Origin: Spirochaetales bacterium
Lineage (GTDB): Bacteria > Spirochaetota > Spirochaetia > SZUA-6 > RPPD01
Direction of reading: 5' to 3'
Assembly (NCBI GenBank): GCA_016934415.1
Contig: JAFGSW010000027.1
Coordinates: forward strand, 1-46,717
Length of the DNA: 46,717 nucleotides
Part shown: positions 15,396 through 23,552 of the stretch, one piece after another
Layout of the letters: every line of letters starts with the position of its first letter
Position numbering within the stretch: the first letter of the stretch is position 1
Translations under genes and position numbers: made by a program
The notes under the pieces: model-generated
The model's database searches: none
Seen by the model: only the letters and a program-made list of their open reading frames with translations
What the model was told of the DNA's origin: nothing

Positions 15396-16460
15396 ATGAC
15401 CGCAACGGCGGAAAAGATCCTCATGAAAGGGAACGAAGCGATAGGTGAAGCCGCCGTCATCGCCGGGTGCCGGTACTTTTTCGGCTACCCCATCACCCCC
15501 CAGAACGAAGTGCCCGCCTATATGGCCATGCGCCTGCCGCAGGTGGGGGGCACCTTCCTTCAGGCGGAGAGTGAATTGGCGGCCATCAACATGGTGTTCG
15601 GCGCCGCCGCGGCCGGGGCGCGGGCCATGACGTCATCGTCCTCGCCCGGTATCAGCCTGAAGCAGGAGGGCATCTCCTATTTGTCGGGTGCCGAATTGCC
15701 CGCGGTCGTCGTGAACATGATGCGCGGCGGGCCAGGCCTGGGCAACATCGCCGGGTCGCAGGGAGACTACTTCCAGTCCACCCGAGGCGGCGGCCACGGC
15801 GATTACCGGCACATCGTCCTCGCCCCCGCCTCGGTGCAGGAGCTGGCCGATCTCACGCTCCTCGCCTTCGATCTGGCCGACCAGTACCGGATCGTCGTGC
15901 TCGTGCTCGGCGACGGATACCTCGGGCAGATGTCCGAGCCTCTTGTCCTGCCGCAGCCCTCCGGAAAGCAATTCGACAAATCCGGGTGGGCGCTGACCGG
16001 CGCCAAGGTGCGCGAGCAACACCTCGTCTATTCCCTACTCCTGAGTCCCGAGGACGCGCTTGAAAAACTCAACTTACGCTTGCAGGAAAAATACCGGGTC
16101 ATCGAGAAAAACGAGACTCGCCATGAAACCTATAACACCGAAGACGCCGAGTACCTTCTCGTCGGCTTCGGCATGTGCGCCCGGATCCTGCGCGGAGCCG
16201 TCGTCTCGCTCGCCAGGGCGGGGGTGAAGGCCGGACTTTTCCGTCCCATCACCCTCTGGCCGTTCCCGTATCGGGAGCTCGCCGCGGCGGCCCGGGGCAG
16301 GAAGAAGATTCTGGTCGTCGAAATGAACGCCGGTCAGATGGTGGAGGACGTTCGCCTGGCCGTGGCGGACTCATCACCGGTCGACTTCTACGGCCGCATG
16401 GGGGGCATGATCCCGGAAGTCGAAGCCATCGTGGAAAGGGTGAGAGGTTATGTCGAATAG
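15396..16460 (+). CDS. 2-oxoacid:ferredoxin oxidoreductase, alpha subunit (VorB/KorA-like)
   Basis: A 354-aa subunit with the pyrimidine-binding part of the TPP site. Seen are KGNEAIGEAAVIAGCRYFFG at the start, YPITPQNEVPAYMA near residue 31, the glutamate in LQAESELAAINMVFGAA near residue 52, and MTSSSSPGISLKQEGISYL near residue 75, all typical of VorB/KorA. Domain II starts near residue 240 (TEDAEYLLVGFGMCARILRG). The enzyme oxidatively decarboxylates a branched-chain or dicarboxylic 2-oxoacid to acyl-CoA with reduction of ferredoxin, a marker of anaerobic metabolism. The 3' end overlaps the beta subunit gene by 11 bp, implying translational coupling. Confidence 0.92.
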   Translation: MTATAEKILMKGNEAIGEAAVIAGCRYFFGYPITPQNEVPAYMAMRLPQVGGTFLQAESELAAINMVFGAAAAGARAMTSSSSPGISLKQEGISYLSGAELPAVVVNMMRGGPGLGNIAGSQGDYFQSTRGGGHGDYRHIVLAPASVQELADLTLLAFDLADQYRIVVLVLGDGYLGQMSEPLVLPQPSGKQFDKSGWALTGAKVREQHLVYSLLLSPEDALEKLNLRLQEKYRVIEKNETRHETYNTEDAEYLLVGFGMCARILRGAVVSLARAGVKAGLFRPITLWPFPYRELAAAARGRKKILVVEMNAGQMVEDVRLAVADSSPVDFYGRMGGMIPEVEAIVERVRGYVE

Positions 16461-17226
16461 CGTACTGACCAAAGTCCGGGAAAAGCTCGTCTATTCCCGG
16501 CCCGACTCGATGTATCCCAGGAAGATGCACTATTGCGCCGGCTGCGGCCACGGGGTGGTCCACAAGCTCCTTGGGGAACTCATGGACGAGCTCGGGATCG
16601 CGGAAAAAACGATTCTCGTCGCCCCGGTCGGGTGCGCGGTCCTCGCCTTTTTCTACTTCAGGGCCGACGGCTGCGAGGCGGCGCACGGCCGGGTACCGGC
16701 GGTGGCGACCGGCATCAAGCGCGTCCACCCGGACCACGTGGTCATCGGTTATCAGGGTGACGGCGACCTCCTCGCCATCGGCACGGCCGAGACCATTCAT
16801 GCCGCCAACCGGGGGGAGAATATCACGGTCATTTTCGTGAACAATGCCATTTACGGCATGACCGGCGGCCAGATGGCCCCCACCAGCCTGGTGGGTCAGA
16901 AAACCAAGACCTCGCCCTACGGCCGGAAGGCCGAGGACGTTGGCTATCCTATCCGAGCCTGCGAGCTCCTCAACACGCTAGAAGCTCCGTATTACATCGA
17001 GCGAACGAGCGTCCACGACGTGAAAAACGTCCTGAAAACCAAGCGCGCCCTCAAGAAGGGACTCATGAACCAGATCGAGAAGAGGGGATATTCGTTTATA
17101 GAGGTTCTGTCCGCCTGCCCCACGGGGTGGGGCGTCACGCCGAAAGCCGCGAACCTTTGGGTGGCGGAAAACATGGCCTCGGTCTATCCGCTCGGCGTCG
17201 TCAGGGATAAAGGGGCGAAGGCATGA
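16450..17226 (+). CDS. 2-oxoacid:ferredoxin oxidoreductase, TPP-binding beta subunit
   Basis: A 258-aa subunit that binds thiamine diphosphate and Mg. MHYCAGCGHGVVHKLLGEL near residue 26 holds the family's CxxC and the TPP region includes GYQGDGDLLAIGTAETIHAA near residue 101 and NNAIYGMTGGQMAPTS near residue 130, with the GDGD and N..YGMTGGQ elements that coordinate Mg and diphosphate. It overlaps the alpha gene by 11 bp and the gamma gene by 4 bp (ATGA). Within the window this gives a complete set delta, alpha, beta, gamma. VorA, KorB and similar paralogues are hard to tell apart by eye. Confidence 0.93.
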   Translation: MSNSVLTKVREKLVYSRPDSMYPRKMHYCAGCGHGVVHKLLGELMDELGIAEKTILVAPVGCAVLAFFYFRADGCEAAHGRVPAVATGIKRVHPDHVVIGYQGDGDLLAIGTAETIHAANRGENITVIFVNNAIYGMTGGQMAPTSLVGQKTKTSPYGRKAEDVGYPIRACELLNTLEAPYYIERTSVHDVKNVLKTKRALKKGLMNQIEKRGYSFIEVLSACPTGWGVTPKAANLWVAENMASVYPLGVVRDKGAKA

Positions 17227-17777
17227 TGACGCGCCTCATTTTCGCCGGCTACGGCGGCCAGGGAGTGATACTGGCCGGCAAGCTTCTGGCAGTCGCGGCC
17301 ATGAAGTCGGGGAAATGCGTTTCGCATATTCCTTCGTACGGTGTGGAAATGCGCGGGGGAACGGCCAATTGCTCGGTCGTGGTCGCGGACGAGGAAATAC
17401 CCAGCCCTCTGGTTTTTTCACCGGATATCGTTTGTATCTTCAACGAACCGTCTCTGATAAAATTCGGTCCGATCGTTCGCAAGGGCGGACTGCTTTTTTT
17501 CAATACGTCGCTTATCGACGCCGAGCCGAACGTGCCCGGGGTGACCTGCATCCCCGTGCCGGCCAACACCTTGGCCGAGGAAGCCGGCTCCTACCAGACC
17601 GCCAATATGGTCATGGTCGGCGCCCTGGTGGCGCGGGTTCCGGAGCTGGCGTCGCTTTCGGCTTTGATCGCCGCGCTGCCGTCAACGGTTTCGGCGCGGA
17701 AAAAAGACTTGCTGCAGTTGAACGAAAAAGCTTTAAAGTCGGGATTCGATTTGATTCAGGCACCGGTCTCACGCTGA
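17223..17777 (+). CDS. 2-oxoacid:ferredoxin oxidoreductase, gamma subunit
   Basis: A 184-aa subunit of the same complex, with the family signature GYGGQGVILAGKLLAVAA near residue 9, SYGVEMRGGTANCSVVVAD near residue 38 and GSYQTANMVMVGALVA near residue 118. The gamma chain completes the CoA-binding part of the enzyme. Its ATG overlaps the previous stop by 4 bp. It ends the operon; a 14-bp stem-loop without T-run lies 80 bp later, before the mraZ promoter. Confidence 0.92.
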   Translation: MMTRLIFAGYGGQGVILAGKLLAVAAMKSGKCVSHIPSYGVEMRGGTANCSVVVADEEIPSPLVFSPDIVCIFNEPSLIKFGPIVRKGGLLFFNTSLIDAEPNVPGVTCIPVPANTLAEEAGSYQTANMVMVGALVARVPELASLSALIAALPSTVSARKKDLLQLNEKALKSGFDLIQAPVSR

Positions 17778-17857
17778 CTCATAAGGTTAAATTTATTCGG
17801 TCATTCCTCCTCTTTACCCCTTTTTAAAATATTATAAACATCTCCGAAGACTGAAAA

Positions 17858-17897
17858 CACCCCATTTTACTTAACAAAAATTTAGTAAAATGGGGTG
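17858..17897. terminator. Stem-loop between the oxidoreductase operon and mraZ
   Basis: CACCCCATTTTACT (17858-17871) pairs perfectly with AGTAAAATGGGGTG (17884-17897), loop 12 nt. No T-run follows on the plus strand, so it is an untypical terminator; on the minus strand TTTT follows. It may also be a binding site. Confidence 0.4.
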
Positions 17898-17936
17898 GAA
17901 TAGTCAAAAAAAAACAGATTTTAGAAATCCGATTAG

Positions 17937-17964
17937 TTGACAGAAAAAAATTATAGACTATTAT
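17937..17964 (+). promoter_or_regulatory. mraZ promoter
   Basis: TTGACA (17937-17942), 16-bp spacer, TATTAT (17959-17964). The division cluster starts here. Confidence 0.7.
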
Positions 17965-17989
17965 TGGGGGCAAGTGGGAAATAGTGGGA
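17965..17989 (+). promoter_or_regulatory. Three MraZ boxes
   Basis: TGGGG at 17965-17969, TGGGA at 17975-17979 and TGGGA at 17985-17989: three TGGGR pentamers at an exact 10-bp period, directly after the -10 box. This is the known arrangement of MraZ binding sites, so MraZ very likely represses its own operon here. Confidence 0.85.
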
Positions 17990-18011
17990 GAAAATGACAA
18001 TTTGGGGTTGA

Positions 18012-18467
18012 ATGTCGATGTTGACCGGCGAATTTAAATATTCATTGGACGAAAAGGGAAGATTGATGATCCCCCAGCCGATCCGGCAGGCCATAGCAGG
18101 CAACCAGGTGGTCATTACCCGCGGCATCGACCGGTGCATCTGGCTTTTCCCTCCGGCGGAGTGGAAGACGATTTCTCAAAACCTGATCGACGCCACCTCG
18201 CCCTTCCTGGAAAAAACAAGGCTGATTCAACGACGCATCCTGGCTCCCGCCCAGGAGATCGAGATCGACAGAAGCGGACGCTTAAGCATTCCGTCGACCT
18301 TGCGGGAATACGCCGAGCTCAAAAAGGAGTGCATCATCCTGGGCATGCTCAAGTCCATCGAGATTTGGGACGAGGGCATCTACTCGGCGTATTGGAACGA
18401 GAACGAGAGCCGCTTCCGGAGTGCGGCCGAGGAGCTGGGTGACAAGATCTCTTTCCGGCTCACATAG
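18012..18467 (+). CDS. mraZ: Transcriptional regulator MraZ
   Basis: A 151-aa DNA-binding protein with two AbrB-like SpoVT halves. The first half has LTGEFKYSLDEKGRLMIPQP near residue 4, the second EIEIDRSGRLSIPSTLREYA near residue 82; the DEKGRL and DRSGRL loops are the conserved DNA-binding DxxGR motifs. MraZ forms rings that bind repeated TGGGR boxes upstream of its own gene, and three such boxes are present at 17965-17989. The first ATG is 18012, preceded by TTGGGG; a second ATG at 18018 is also possible. It heads the division and wall cluster, as in most bacteria. Confidence 0.95.
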   Translation: MSMLTGEFKYSLDEKGRLMIPQPIRQAIAGNQVVITRGIDRCIWLFPPAEWKTISQNLIDATSPFLEKTRLIQRRILAPAQEIEIDRSGRLSIPSTLREYAELKKECIILGMLKSIEIWDEGIYSAYWNENESRFRSAAEELGDKISFRLT

Positions 18468-18473
18468 ACTCTC

Positions 18474-18540
18474 GAGGAAGGACACGGAGATCGCCCCTCG
18501 CCGGTGCTTGGGGCAGGCTCCGGAAACGGAGAACACGGAG
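18474..18540 (+). repeat. Intergenic module shared with the gap before dprA
   Basis: GGGGCAGGCTCCGGAAACGG (18511-18530) followed by AGAACACGGAGA corresponds to a similar stretch at 27961-27992 (GGGGCAGACTCCGAGAACGG, AGAACACGAAGA). CTCCG and CGGAG can form a short stem. In this copy the final GGAG serves as the ribosome site of rsmH. Confidence 0.5.
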
Positions 18541-19509
18541 ATGGTAAACGAAGGATCGAATCGGTACATTCATGAACCCGTGCTCCTCGAGGAAGTGGTG
18601 GAATACCTGAAACCGTCCGACGGAGACGGCGGCGGTGAATGCGTCATGATCGACGCCACGACGGGAGAAGGCGGCCATGCCGAGGCGTTCCTGTCGCGTT
18701 TTCCGGAGATGTATCTCTATTGCGTCGATGTCGACCCGGGACAACTCGACCGCGCCCGCGCCCGCCTGGAGCCTTTCGCGGGGCGTGTGGAATTCTTCAA
18801 TCTGTGGTTCGGTTCGTTTTTCAAGGAATGCCGGTCGCGCGCGATACGGCCGCCGGACAGGATCCTCTTCGATCTGGGCTTAAGCTTGCGCCATTACGAG
18901 GAGAGCGGCCGGGGTTTCTCTTTCAGGAAGGACGAACCGCTCGACATGCGGCTCGACCCGTCGCGCCCGGTGAGCGCGCGCGACATCGTGAATACCTGGC
19001 CCGAGCCGAAATTGGCCGGTTTGCTCGAGACCTGCGGCGAAGAGCGGTACGCGCGCCGCATCGCGAAGGCTATTGCGATAGCGCGCCGGGACAAGCCGGT
19101 GGAGACGACAGGGGAGCTTGAGAAAATCATCTGGTCGGCCGTGCCTGCGGAGTACCGCCGGCGCGCCATCCATCCGGCGACACGGACCTTCCAGGCGCTT
19201 CGTATCGAAACCAACCGCGAGCTCGACCAACTCAAGGAGGGGCTTGAGGGCGGATTCGCCGCGCTCAAGCCCAGGGGACGCATGGGCGTGATCTCGTTCC
19301 ATTCCCTGGAAGACCGCATTGTCAAACTCTTTTTCGGGGAGAAGAACAAGCCGTGTACCTGTCCGCCGGAACTGCCGATGTGTCAATGTAAGGGGAAGAA
19401 GGAGCTTGAGCTCCTTGTGAAGAAGCCCCTCGTTCCGGGACGGGCCGAAACGCAAAGGAATCCGCGCGCCCGGAGCGCCAAATTGCGCGTCGTGGAGAAG
19501 TGCGTATGA
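18541..19509 (+). CDS. rsmH: 16S rRNA (cytosine1402-N4)-methyltransferase
   Basis: RsmH (MraW) methylates N4 of C1402 in 16S rRNA with S-adenosylmethionine, tuning the ribosomal P site. The 322-aa protein has HEPVLLEEVVEYLKP at the N-terminus, the SAM-binding loop DATTGEGGHAEAFLSRFP near residue 37, the catalytic-region DLGLSLRHYEESGRGFSFRK near residue 112, and the conserved ALRIETNRELDQLKEGL and GVISFHSLEDRIVK near residues 220 and 250. DLG.S is normally DLGVSS; here it is DLGLSL. A cysteine cluster near residue 280 (CTCPPELPMCQC) is common in the family. ATG 18541 follows GGAGAACACGGAG. Its stop overlaps ftsL by 4 bp. Confidence 0.95.
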   Translation: MVNEGSNRYIHEPVLLEEVVEYLKPSDGDGGGECVMIDATTGEGGHAEAFLSRFPEMYLYCVDVDPGQLDRARARLEPFAGRVEFFNLWFGSFFKECRSRAIRPPDRILFDLGLSLRHYEESGRGFSFRKDEPLDMRLDPSRPVSARDIVNTWPEPKLAGLLETCGEERYARRIAKAIAIARRDKPVETTGELEKIIWSAVPAEYRRRAIHPATRTFQALRIETNRELDQLKEGLEGGFAALKPRGRMGVISFHSLEDRIVKLFFGEKNKPCTCPPELPMCQCKGKKELELLVKKPLVPGRAETQRNPRARSAKLRVVEKCV

Positions 19510-19781
19510 GTATTGTGAGGAAATTACTCCTGATCCTGGCGGCCTGCACGGTTCCCGTATTTTTCTTCCTGCAGGTGTTGACCTCCTACCAGTACCAGAT
19601 GCTGCAGCGCGAGGTGAGCGCGCTGGAAAGTGAGCAGAAGGATTGGTTCGAAAGAAACAAGAAAATCATCGCCGGGATATCGGTGCTGCGCTCTCCGGAG
19701 CGGATCGAAAAAATCGCCCGGGACGAGCTGGGTTTGCAGAAAATCGATTTCAGCCGCGTCAAGCGACTTGTGATCGAATGA
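19506..19781 (+). CDS. ftsL: Cell division protein FtsL-like
   Basis: A 91-aa bitopic membrane protein with one N-terminal transmembrane segment (about residues 4-24, KLLLILAACTVPVFFFLQVL), then a coiled coil (YQYQMLQREVSALESEQKDW) and the motif SPERIEKIARDELGLQ near residue 65, which is typical of FtsL and septum formation initiators. FtsL with FtsB and FtsQ activates septal wall synthesis. Position between rsmH and murF supports FtsL; there is no FtsI gene after it, unlike in E. coli. ATG 19506 overlaps the rsmH stop (ATGA). Sequence similarity alone would not separate FtsL from FtsB. Confidence 0.8.
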   Translation: MSIVRKLLLILAACTVPVFFFLQVLTSYQYQMLQREVSALESEQKDWFERNKKIIAGISVLRSPERIEKIARDELGLQKIDFSRVKRLVIE

Positions 19782-19886
19782 CGCGCGTGCGCGCGTGATA
19801 CGGCGCGGCGGCCTTATCGCAGTACGGCCGCGGCACCGCCCGCCTGAAAGGCGGAAAACGCCGGAAGCGGCGCTGGAGAGGGGAAC

Positions 19887-21314
19887 GTGACGTCGATCAA
19901 TCACGCGGGAACATTGTTCACCGTCGGTGAAGTGGCCCAAGCGACGGGCGGGGTGGTGGTGCGCCGCTCGGCCAAGCCGATCCGCTCGGTCGTCATCGAT
20001 TCCCGGACCGCCGTCGACTTCTGCCTGTTCGTTCCCCTGGCCGGCGAGCGCGCGAACGGGCACGATTTCATTCCGGAGGCCGCGGGGCGAGGGGCGTCCG
20101 CCGTGCTGGCGGGAGCCGGCGTTTGGGCGAATCAGGGGGAAAGGCTCGCCGAAATCGCCGAACGGGACGACATCTCCTGCGTGGTGGCGGACGACACCCT
20201 GGCCGCCCTGCAGGATCTCGCCCGTTTCCACATGGCAAGGTTTCCCCGGCTTTTCCGGGTGGGCGTCACGGGCTCAAGCGGCAAGACGACCGTCAAAGAG
20301 CTCATCGGCGCGGTGCTGTCGCGCAATGCGCCGACCATGGTGAGCGCGGGGAATCTCAACTCCGAAATCGGAGTGCCGTTGTCCGCTTTCGCCGTTACCG
20401 CCGAACACCGCTACGGGGTGTTTGAGATGGGCGTCAATCGCCCGGGCGAGATGGACGTGCTCGCCTCGATCGTGAGGCCGAATCTGGCGGTCCTGACCAA
20501 TATCGGAACGGCCCACATCGGTCCCCTCGGATCGCGGGAGGGGATTGCGGCTGAAAAAAAGAAAATCGCTTCGTATCTGAAAAAGTCCGAGGCGTTCTTT
20601 ATCTACGAGGAAGAAAGTTTTTACGGTTTTTTGTCGCGGGATTCGGGCGGGCGAGTGATCCCCTACGGTCCCCGGCATACGCAAGGGCTTCAGGGAGGCA
20701 GCGATCAGGGGTTGGATGGCACGGCCATCGACTGGGAGGGACTCCTGATCCGCTTCCCCCTTGCGGGTTTCCATAACTACCGTAACGCCCTGGCCGCGAT
20801 CGCGGTGGCATCCTTCCTCAAGCTGCCGCCGCAATCGGTCAAGGAGGGGTTGGAGGCCGCCGCGCCCCTTTTCGGCCGTTCCCAGATACTTCGGGGAAAA
20901 ATCACCGTCATTCAGGACTGTTATAACGCCAATCCGGACTCCATGGCACAGGCGCTCGCTTTCTTGAGCGAAGTGAGTTGGACCGGTCGGCGGATCGCCG
21001 TCCTGGGGAGCATGAGGGAGCTGGGCGATCACGGCCCCGGCCTGCATCGCACACTCGGCCGAAATGCGGCGGCGTTGACGCTCGATGCGGTCTTCTTCTT
21101 CGGCGAGGAGACGCGCGACGCGCTCGACGCCTACCGGGAAGCCCGCGGCGCCGCCGCGGCCGAGTGGTGCGGCGATTTCGACGAGCTGGCCCGACGGGTG
21201 ACGGCCGTCGTGCGCACGGGCGATCTCGTGCTCGTTAAGGGCTCGCGCGCGCTCGAGTTGGAGCGGCTCGTCCCGTTCCTTTCCGCGCAGGATACCGCAG
21301 GGGAGGGCGTATGA
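19887..21314 (+). CDS. murF: UDP-N-acetylmuramoyl-tripeptide--D-alanyl-D-alanine ligase
   Basis: Adds D-Ala-D-Ala to the UDP-MurNAc-tripeptide with ATP, the last cytoplasmic peptide step of peptidoglycan synthesis. The 475-aa length is usual. Seen are the substrate domain with RSVVIDSRTAVDFCLFVPLA near residue 33, the P-loop VGVTGSSGKTTVKELIG near residue 126, EMGVNRPGEMDVLA near residue 178, TNIGTAHIGPLGSREGIAAE near residue 204, and the ADP-contact DCYNANPDSMAQAL near residue 346 in the C-terminal domain. GTG 19887 is chosen because GGAGAGGGG lies just before it. It overlaps mraY by 4 bp. murE and murD are not in this cluster, as in Borrelia. Confidence 0.95.
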   Translation: MTSINHAGTLFTVGEVAQATGGVVVRRSAKPIRSVVIDSRTAVDFCLFVPLAGERANGHDFIPEAAGRGASAVLAGAGVWANQGERLAEIAERDDISCVVADDTLAALQDLARFHMARFPRLFRVGVTGSSGKTTVKELIGAVLSRNAPTMVSAGNLNSEIGVPLSAFAVTAEHRYGVFEMGVNRPGEMDVLASIVRPNLAVLTNIGTAHIGPLGSREGIAAEKKKIASYLKKSEAFFIYEEESFYGFLSRDSGGRVIPYGPRHTQGLQGGSDQGLDGTAIDWEGLLIRFPLAGFHNYRNALAAIAVASFLKLPPQSVKEGLEAAAPLFGRSQILRGKITVIQDCYNANPDSMAQALAFLSEVSWTGRRIAVLGSMRELGDHGPGLHRTLGRNAAALTLDAVFFFGEETRDALDAYREARGAAAAEWCGDFDELARRVTAVVRTGDLVLVKGSRALELERLVPFLSAQDTAGEGV

Positions 21315-22408
21315 TTCTGAAATTTCTCCATCCGCTTTTCAAGGCCCTCGGCGGGCCGAATATTCTTCAGTACATCACCTTCCGGAGCGCCTACGCGGCC
21401 GTGACCGCGCTTCTCATATCCTTTCTCCTCGGGCCGTGGGTGATCAAGAAGCTCCGGCAGTTGAAGATCGGGCAGGAAATACGCATCGACGGCCCGGAGA
21501 GTCATTTCTCCAAGTCCGGGACGCCGACCATGGGCGGGATCCTCATCATTGTCTCGATTGTCTTCTCGATCCTGCTCTTCGAGGATCTGGACGGGCCTTT
21601 CGCCTGGCTCGTGCTCGGGAGCGTGGTCGGGTTCGGCGCGATCGGCTTCGCCGACGATTTCCTGAAAATCACACGGCGCAACGCGGGGGGGCTTACCGCC
21701 GGCTTCAAGTGGGTGACGCAGTTCATTCTGGCGGCGGCCGTGGCGCTTGTTATCTTTTTTCTGCGCACCGCCCGGGACGGGCAGGTCGACACGACCACGT
21801 TCCTGTATGTTCCGTTTTTCAAGGAACCGCTGTTCGACCTGTCGTATTTCTACATCCCCTTCGCCGTCCTGCTCCTCCTCTGGACCACCAATGCGGTCAA
21901 CCTTACCGACGGCCTCGACGGGCTGGCCACGGGGCTCCTCATCATGGTCGGGATCACAATCGCCATCATCTCCTATCTCACCGGGCGCGCCGATTACGCG
22001 AATTACCTCTTCATTCCGTTCGTGAAATCGGGCGGGGAGCTCGCCATCGCGAGCCTCGCCCTCGTCGGCGCCTGCGTCGGGTTTCTCTGGTTCAACGCCC
22101 ATCCGGCTCAGGTGATGATGGGCGACACCGGCAGTCTCGGCCTGGGCGGCATGATCGGCGTGCTCGCCCTGCTTCTCAAGAAGGAAATTCTCCTCGTGAT
22201 CATCATGGGCGTGTTCGTATTGGAAACACTCTCGGTGGTCATTCAGGTGTTGTCGTTCAAGTTGCGCAAGAAGCGGGTTTTTAAGATGGCGCCGCTCCAC
22301 CACCACTTCGAGCTCAAGGGCTGGGCCGAGTCCAAGGTGGTGATCAGGTTCTGGATTCTGGGCGGGCTCTTCACGCTTTTGAGCCTTTCGACCCTGAAGA
22401 TTCAGTGA
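21311..22408 (+). CDS. mraY: Phospho-N-acetylmuramoyl-pentapeptide-transferase
   Basis: Integral membrane enzyme that links phospho-MurNAc-pentapeptide to undecaprenyl phosphate, making lipid I. The 365-aa protein has about ten transmembrane segments. Conserved cytoplasmic motifs are visible: GPESHFSKSGTPTMGGILI near residue 60, FADDFLKI near residue 116 with the catalytic DD pair, NAVNLTDGLDGLATGLLIM near residue 195, FNAHPAQVMMGDTGSLGLGG near residue 258 and APLHHHFELKGWAESKVVIR near residue 327. The start overlaps the murF stop (ATGA), so translation is coupled. The next gene, ftsW, follows after 19 bp. Confidence 0.96.
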   Translation: MILKFLHPLFKALGGPNILQYITFRSAYAAVTALLISFLLGPWVIKKLRQLKIGQEIRIDGPESHFSKSGTPTMGGILIIVSIVFSILLFEDLDGPFAWLVLGSVVGFGAIGFADDFLKITRRNAGGLTAGFKWVTQFILAAAVALVIFFLRTARDGQVDTTTFLYVPFFKEPLFDLSYFYIPFAVLLLLWTTNAVNLTDGLDGLATGLLIMVGITIAIISYLTGRADYANYLFIPFVKSGGELAIASLALVGACVGFLWFNAHPAQVMMGDTGSLGLGGMIGVLALLLKKEILLVIIMGVFVLETLSVVIQVLSFKLRKKRVFKMAPLHHHFELKGWAESKVVIRFWILGGLFTLLSLSTLKIQ

Positions 22409-22427
22409 GGCTGGAGGAAGCGCGCCG

Positions 22428-23552
22428 GTGGAAAGAATCGAGCGGGAACAGGTCGACTACTTTTTCATCATACTCATTATTCTTCTCACCGGGATCGGGA
22501 TGTCGTTTCTCTTTTCCGCCTCCTATTACCATTCGGAAAAGCTCGGGCATGGCCCCCTGAATCTTTTCAACAAACAACTCATTTTCGTGGCCTTGGGTTT
22601 CATCGGACTGGTCGTGTTTTCACGCCTGCCCCTCCTCTGGCTGCGGCGGGCCGTGCCGGTGCTCGTCATCGCCACCTTCGTCATCGCCGTCTTGCCCCTC
22701 ATCCCGGGTATCGGGCTGGAATTAAACGGAGCGCGGCGCTGGATTTCGTTCCTCGGCTATTCATTTCAGCCCTCGGAGCTCGTCAAGTTTACGGTGGTGA
22801 TATACATCGCCGTGATCCTGTATAAAAAGGAAGACCGGCTGGACCGGCCGATCAGGACGCTCTTGCCGCCGCTCATCGTCGTTTTCGCGTACGCCTTCAT
22901 CATCGTGCTGCAGAACGACCTTTCGACCGCTTTCTTCATTATACTTGTCGCGCTCTCCATGTTCTTCATCGCGCGCGTCAGGTTCATGTATTTCCTGTAT
23001 ATCGGGTCGCTTCTCATTCCTCTGGGGGCCATCGTACTCTTCACCAAGACGTACTGGATCGAGAAGATCGTCACATTTTTCGACCCGGCCCGCGACCCGT
23101 TCAGGGCCGGCTTTCAAATACAACATTCGCGGATCGCCTTCGAGCTCGGGGGATTTCTGGGCCGGGGGGTCGGCATGAGCACCCAGAAGCTCGGGTACCT
23201 CCCCGAGGCGGATTCGGACTTCATTTTCGCCGTCGCCGGCGAGGAGATCGGGTTCATCGGTCTGGCGGCGCTCATTCTCCTGTTCGTGCTTTTCGCCCTG
23301 CGCGGCTACTCAATCGCCTTCAAGAGCAAGGACAATTTTTCCTACTACGTGGGTTTCGGGTTGACCACCACCATCTTCCTCCAGGCCGTTCTCAACATGC
23401 TCGTCACCGCCGGGCTCGTCCCGGCCACCGGCATGCCGCTTCCGTTCTTCTCGCTCGGCGGCTCGGCCATGCTTCTGACGCTCGTCATGAGCGGGCTTCT
23501 CGTCAACATCTCCCGCGCTCGGGAAAGCGGAGGAGGGTATTTCGGTGGGTAG
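22428..23552 (+). CDS. ftsW: Septal peptidoglycan polymerase FtsW
   Basis: SEDS-family glycosyltransferase that polymerises lipid II at the septum together with a class B penicillin-binding protein. The 374-aa protein has about ten membrane segments, with the family motifs NGARRWISFLGYSFQPSELV near residue 104, the DPFRAGFQIQHSRIAFELGG region near residue 222, and the essential LPEADSDFIFAVAGEEIGFI near residue 259, ending with PLPFFSLGGSAMLL near residue 337. GTG 22428 is preceded by GGAGGAAG. It overlaps ftsQ by 8 bp. RodA would be similar, but the division-cluster position supports FtsW. Confidence 0.93.
   Translation: MERIEREQVDYFFIILIILLTGIGMSFLFSASYYHSEKLGHGPLNLFNKQLIFVALGFIGLVVFSRLPLLWLRRAVPVLVIATFVIAVLPLIPGIGLELNGARRWISFLGYSFQPSELVKFTVVIYIAVILYKKEDRLDRPIRTLLPPLIVVFAYAFIIVLQNDLSTAFFIILVALSMFFIARVRFMYFLYIGSLLIPLGAIVLFTKTYWIEKIVTFFDPARDPFRAGFQIQHSRIAFELGGFLGRGVGMSTQKLGYLPEADSDFIFAVAGEEIGFIGLAALILLFVLFALRGYSIAFKSKDNFSYYVGFGLTTTIFLQAVLNMLVTAGLVPATGMPLPFFSLGGSAMLLTLVMSGLLVNISRARESGGGYFGG

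Noticed and set aside
21131..22306. 391-codon minus-strand frame opposite murF and mraY
   Set aside because: Antisense of two well-supported genes, full of E, D and H residues, no family match.
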